Source: Clostridia bacterium | GTDB taxonomy: Bacteria > Bacillota > Clostridia > UBA1381 | NCBI GenBank assembly: GCA_900751685.1 | Contig: CAADSR010000299.1 | Location: forward strand, 1-7,907 | Reading direction: 5' to 3' | DNA: 7,907 bases | Shown here: positions 6,721-7,907 of the stretch, piece after piece | Layout of the letters: each line of letters begins with the position of its first letter | Numbering within the stretch: the first letter of the stretch is position 1 | Translations under genes and position numbers: made by a program | The notes under the pieces: model-generated | Databases searched by the model: none | The model's input: the letters and a program-made list of their open reading frames with translations, nothing else | Told to the model about the DNA's origin: nothing

Positions 6721-6957
6721 ATGGCAAAACAACAAGTAGAAAACTTAGTAAATTTATTGGATAGTTATGTAGAAAAAGGCGGCCATCATCTGAATGTCAA
6801 TGTTTTTTCAAGGGAAACATTGATGGACGCGCAAAAACACCCGGAGAAGTATCCGCAGTTGACGGTGCGTGTTTCCGGATATGCTGTAAATTTTGTCAAA
6901 TTGACAAAAGAACAGCAGGACGACGTTATCTCCCGTACCTTCCATGGAAACATGTGA
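6721..6957 (+). CDS. Stand-alone glycyl-radical domain of pyruvate formate-lyase (GrcA-like)
   Basis: This 78-residue protein equals the last part of a normal PFL. 'NLVNLLDSYVEKGGHHLNVNV' covers the segment just after the core linker (8-28), 'RETLMDAQKHPEKYPQLTVR' spans 31-50, and the radical motif is 'RVSGYAV' (50-56) with Gly53 as the radical site, then 'TKEQQDDVISRTFH' (62-75). It should receive the radical from PflA and dock onto the catalytic core encoded just upstream. It resembles E. coli YfiD/GrcA in being an autonomous radical domain. It differs in lacking YfiD's extra N-terminal part and in that the neighbouring core has no radical domain of its own, so here it is probably essential rather than a repair spare. 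The start is set by the ribosome binding site at 6707-6717; the frame is closed upstream by TGA at 6700-6702. Its 3' end overlaps pflA by 14 nt. Confidence 0.93.
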   Translation: MAKQQVENLVNLLDSYVEKGGHHLNVNVFSRETLMDAQKHPEKYPQLTVRVSGYAVNFVKLTKEQQDDVISRTFHGNM

Positions 6958-7702
6958 CATTAAGGGAAGAATCCACTCTACCGAATCCTTCGGCACCGTC
7001 GACGGGCCGGGGATTCGGTATGTTGTTTTTTTGCAGGGCTGCCCTATGCGCTGTCTATATTGCCATAACCCAGATTCCTGGGAGGTCAATGCAGGCACAG
7101 AGCGTACAGTCGGGGAGCTTTTAAAGGAGTATGAAACACAAAAAGCATTTTACCGTGGCGGCGGGATCACTGTAACGGGAGGTGAGCCCTTGCTGCAAAT
7201 AGATTTTGTAACGGCATTGTTTGAGGAAGCAAAAAAACGCGGTATCCATACCTGTGTAGATACTTCAGGAATCACTTTTGTGCCGGAGCATACCGGGGCA
7301 TTCGACCGGCTTATGCAGGTGACAGACCTAGTGATGCTGGATATCAAGCAGATGGAGGAGGAGGCGCACCGGAATTTGACCGGGCAATCCAATCAGAGGA
7401 TCTTAGCGTTCGCAAAGTATTTGCAGCGGAAAAAAGTTCCGGTTTGGATTCGTTATGTGGTGGTTCCTGGTTATACAGACGGCACGGAGGATCTAAAACG
7501 CCTGGGAAACTTCCTGGCATCCTTGGATAATATCAAGGCCTTAGATGTGCTTCCGTACCATGACATGGGAAAAATAAAGTATCAGGAAATGAAGATGAAT
7601 TATCCATTGGAGGATATCCCGCCCCTTTCCAAAGAAAAAGCAGTAGAGGCCCGGGAAATTATTTTAGATGCTTTACGAAAAGCACGGAAAACAAATCAAT
7701 AA
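6944..7702 (+). CDS. pflA: Pyruvate formate-lyase activating enzyme (radical SAM)
   Basis: This 252-residue cytoplasmic protein uses S-adenosylmethionine and a [4Fe-4S] cluster to create the glycyl radical on PFL. Visible features: 'IHSTESFGTVDGPGIRYVVF' (10-29), the cluster motif Cys33-X3-Cys37-X2-Cys40, the SAM-contact motif 'GGEP' (79-82), 'DTSG' (106-109), 'DIK' (133-135), 'WIRYVVVPGYTD' (168-179) and 'LPYHDMGKIKY' (203-213). Length matches normal PflA (about 240-260). The start ATG at 6944 lies inside the radical-domain gene, overlapping by 14 nt, and has no clear ribosome binding site. No other in-frame start occurs before the conserved N-terminus, so it is probably translated by coupling or re-initiation. 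Its substrate here would be the small protein (Gly53), free or bound to the core. Confidence 0.96.
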   Translation: METCDIKGRIHSTESFGTVDGPGIRYVVFLQGCPMRCLYCHNPDSWEVNAGTERTVGELLKEYETQKAFYRGGGITVTGGEPLLQIDFVTALFEEAKKRGIHTCVDTSGITFVPEHTGAFDRLMQVTDLVMLDIKQMEEEAHRNLTGQSNQRILAFAKYLQRKKVPVWIRYVVVPGYTDGTEDLKRLGNFLASLDNIKALDVLPYHDMGKIKYQEMKMNYPLEDIPPLSKEKAVEAREIILDALRKARKTNQ

Positions 7703-7715
7703 AAAGAGCAGATTG

Positions 7716-7749
7716 AATCCCTGATTGCATTTATGCAGTCAGGGATTTT
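7716..7749 (+). terminator. Hairpin/terminator after pflA
   Basis: AATCCCTGA (7716-7724) pairs with TCAGGGATT (7739-7747). The stem continues inward through a T-G wobble and TGCA/TGCA to a TTTA loop, giving about 14 bp. It begins 14 nt after the pflA stop. The following T run is short (TTTT then A), so termination may be partial, which could explain the further hairpins downstream. Confidence 0.75.
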
Positions 7750-7750
7750 A

Positions 7751-7775
7751 GCGTGCAGACAAAATGTCTACACGC
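7751..7775. repeat. Hairpin GCGTG-N-AGACA / TGTCT-N-CACGC
   Basis: GCGTG (7751-7755) pairs with CACGC (7771-7775), and AGACA (7757-7761) with TGTCT (7765-7769), with one internal mismatch and an AAA loop. It has no T run, so it is not a terminator by itself. It sits between two terminator-like hairpins. Confidence 0.55.
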
Positions 7776-7814
7776 TTCAAAAGAATGGCTTTCAGCCATC
7801 CTTTTGAGTTTTTT
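7776..7814 (+). terminator. Second strong Rho-independent terminator
   Basis: TCAAAAG (7777-7783) and ATGGCT (7785-7790) pair with CTTTTGA (7801-7807) and AGCCAT (7794-7799) around a TTC loop, with one A/C mismatch. A run of six T follows (7809-7814). This is the best terminator in the tail and probably backs up the one at 7716-7749. The A/T-flanked stem could also stop transcription entering from the right. Confidence 0.8.
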
Positions 7815-7907
7815 AAAGTAAGAACACAAAAGTTCCTCATTCCTCGAAACTTTAGGTTCTAAGCCATTTCTGACGCGCTCGTACCGGAAAGACATCCGGT
7901 GCCCGGA
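7815..7907. other. Structured non-coding tail with further inverted repeats
   Basis: No + strand gene is visible. AGAAC (7821-7825)/GTTCT (7856-7860) enclose AAAGTT (7829-7834)/AACTTT (7848-7853), forming one nested hairpin. Near the edge, ACCGGA (7883-7888) can pair with TCCGGT (7895-7900), or TCCGG (7895-7899) with CCGGA (7903-7907), so the two are mutually exclusive. On the minus strand a frame is open from the window edge to a TAA at 7731-7733, with an ATG at 7893-7895 (54 residues). It runs through all the hairpins and resembles no family I know, so I do not call it a gene. Confidence 0.4.

Noticed and set aside
6660..6725. Programmed frameshift or stop readthrough joining the PFL core to the radical domain
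   Set aside because: A -1 slip at about 6703 would open the frame, but there is no slippery heptamer and the re-pairing (GAA onto TGA) is poor. Readthrough of TAG meets another stop soon after. The small gene has its own ATG and ribosome binding site.
7751..7814. CRISPR repeat or insertion-sequence end
   Set aside because: The hairpins differ from each other, there are no regularly spaced direct repeats, and no transposase or cas gene is present.

Overview
The window reads as a chromosomal segment of an anaerobic, gut-type Clostridia bacterium, most likely Lachnospiraceae. This is a judgement from moderate GC content, strong AGGAGG-type ribosome binding sites, and the style of the proteins (Firmicutes-type GH35, DUF2325 and clostridial pyruvate formate-lyase). 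No rRNA, tRNA, insertion sequence, CRISPR array or prophage gene is visible.

The left half (1-4029) is a compact carbohydrate-use cluster. It holds the last 45 codons of an AraC-family regulator, a cytoplasmic GH35 beta-galactosidase-like enzyme, and a surface lipoprotein with an amine-oxidase-N/stalk-like region, a GH26-like catalytic domain and a C-terminal Ig-like domain. All three are on the + strand and joined by two identical TAATG stop/start overlaps, so they are probably one translationally coupled operon. It ends at a clear intrinsic terminator (4032-4075).

The middle (4076-4630) carries a promoter with a near-consensus -35 and an extended -10. A leader with two back-to-back hairpins follows, then a small DUF2325 gene with a GTG start. 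A TTAG-N6-CTAA palindrome sits just upstream of this gene and another just downstream. They resemble DtxR-type iron boxes and are candidate operators for the small gene and for the pyruvate formate-lyase operon.

The right half (4631-7702) is a pyruvate formate-lyase (PFL) operon of unusual form. The catalytic core, with its Cys-Cys active site, is one 691-residue protein that stops in the linker where normal PFL continues into its glycyl-radical domain. That domain is encoded separately as a 78-residue protein with its own ribosome binding site, in another frame. The radical-SAM activase gene pflA overlaps the small gene by 14 nt. The likely working model is a three-part PFL: the activase puts the radical on Gly53 of the small protein, which docks on the core to convert pyruvate and CoA to acetyl-CoA and formate.

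The last 205 bases (7703-7907) hold no clear + strand gene. They contain three or more consecutive hairpins, of which two look like terminators, and a short minus-strand open frame that runs off the edge and is probably not a gene.
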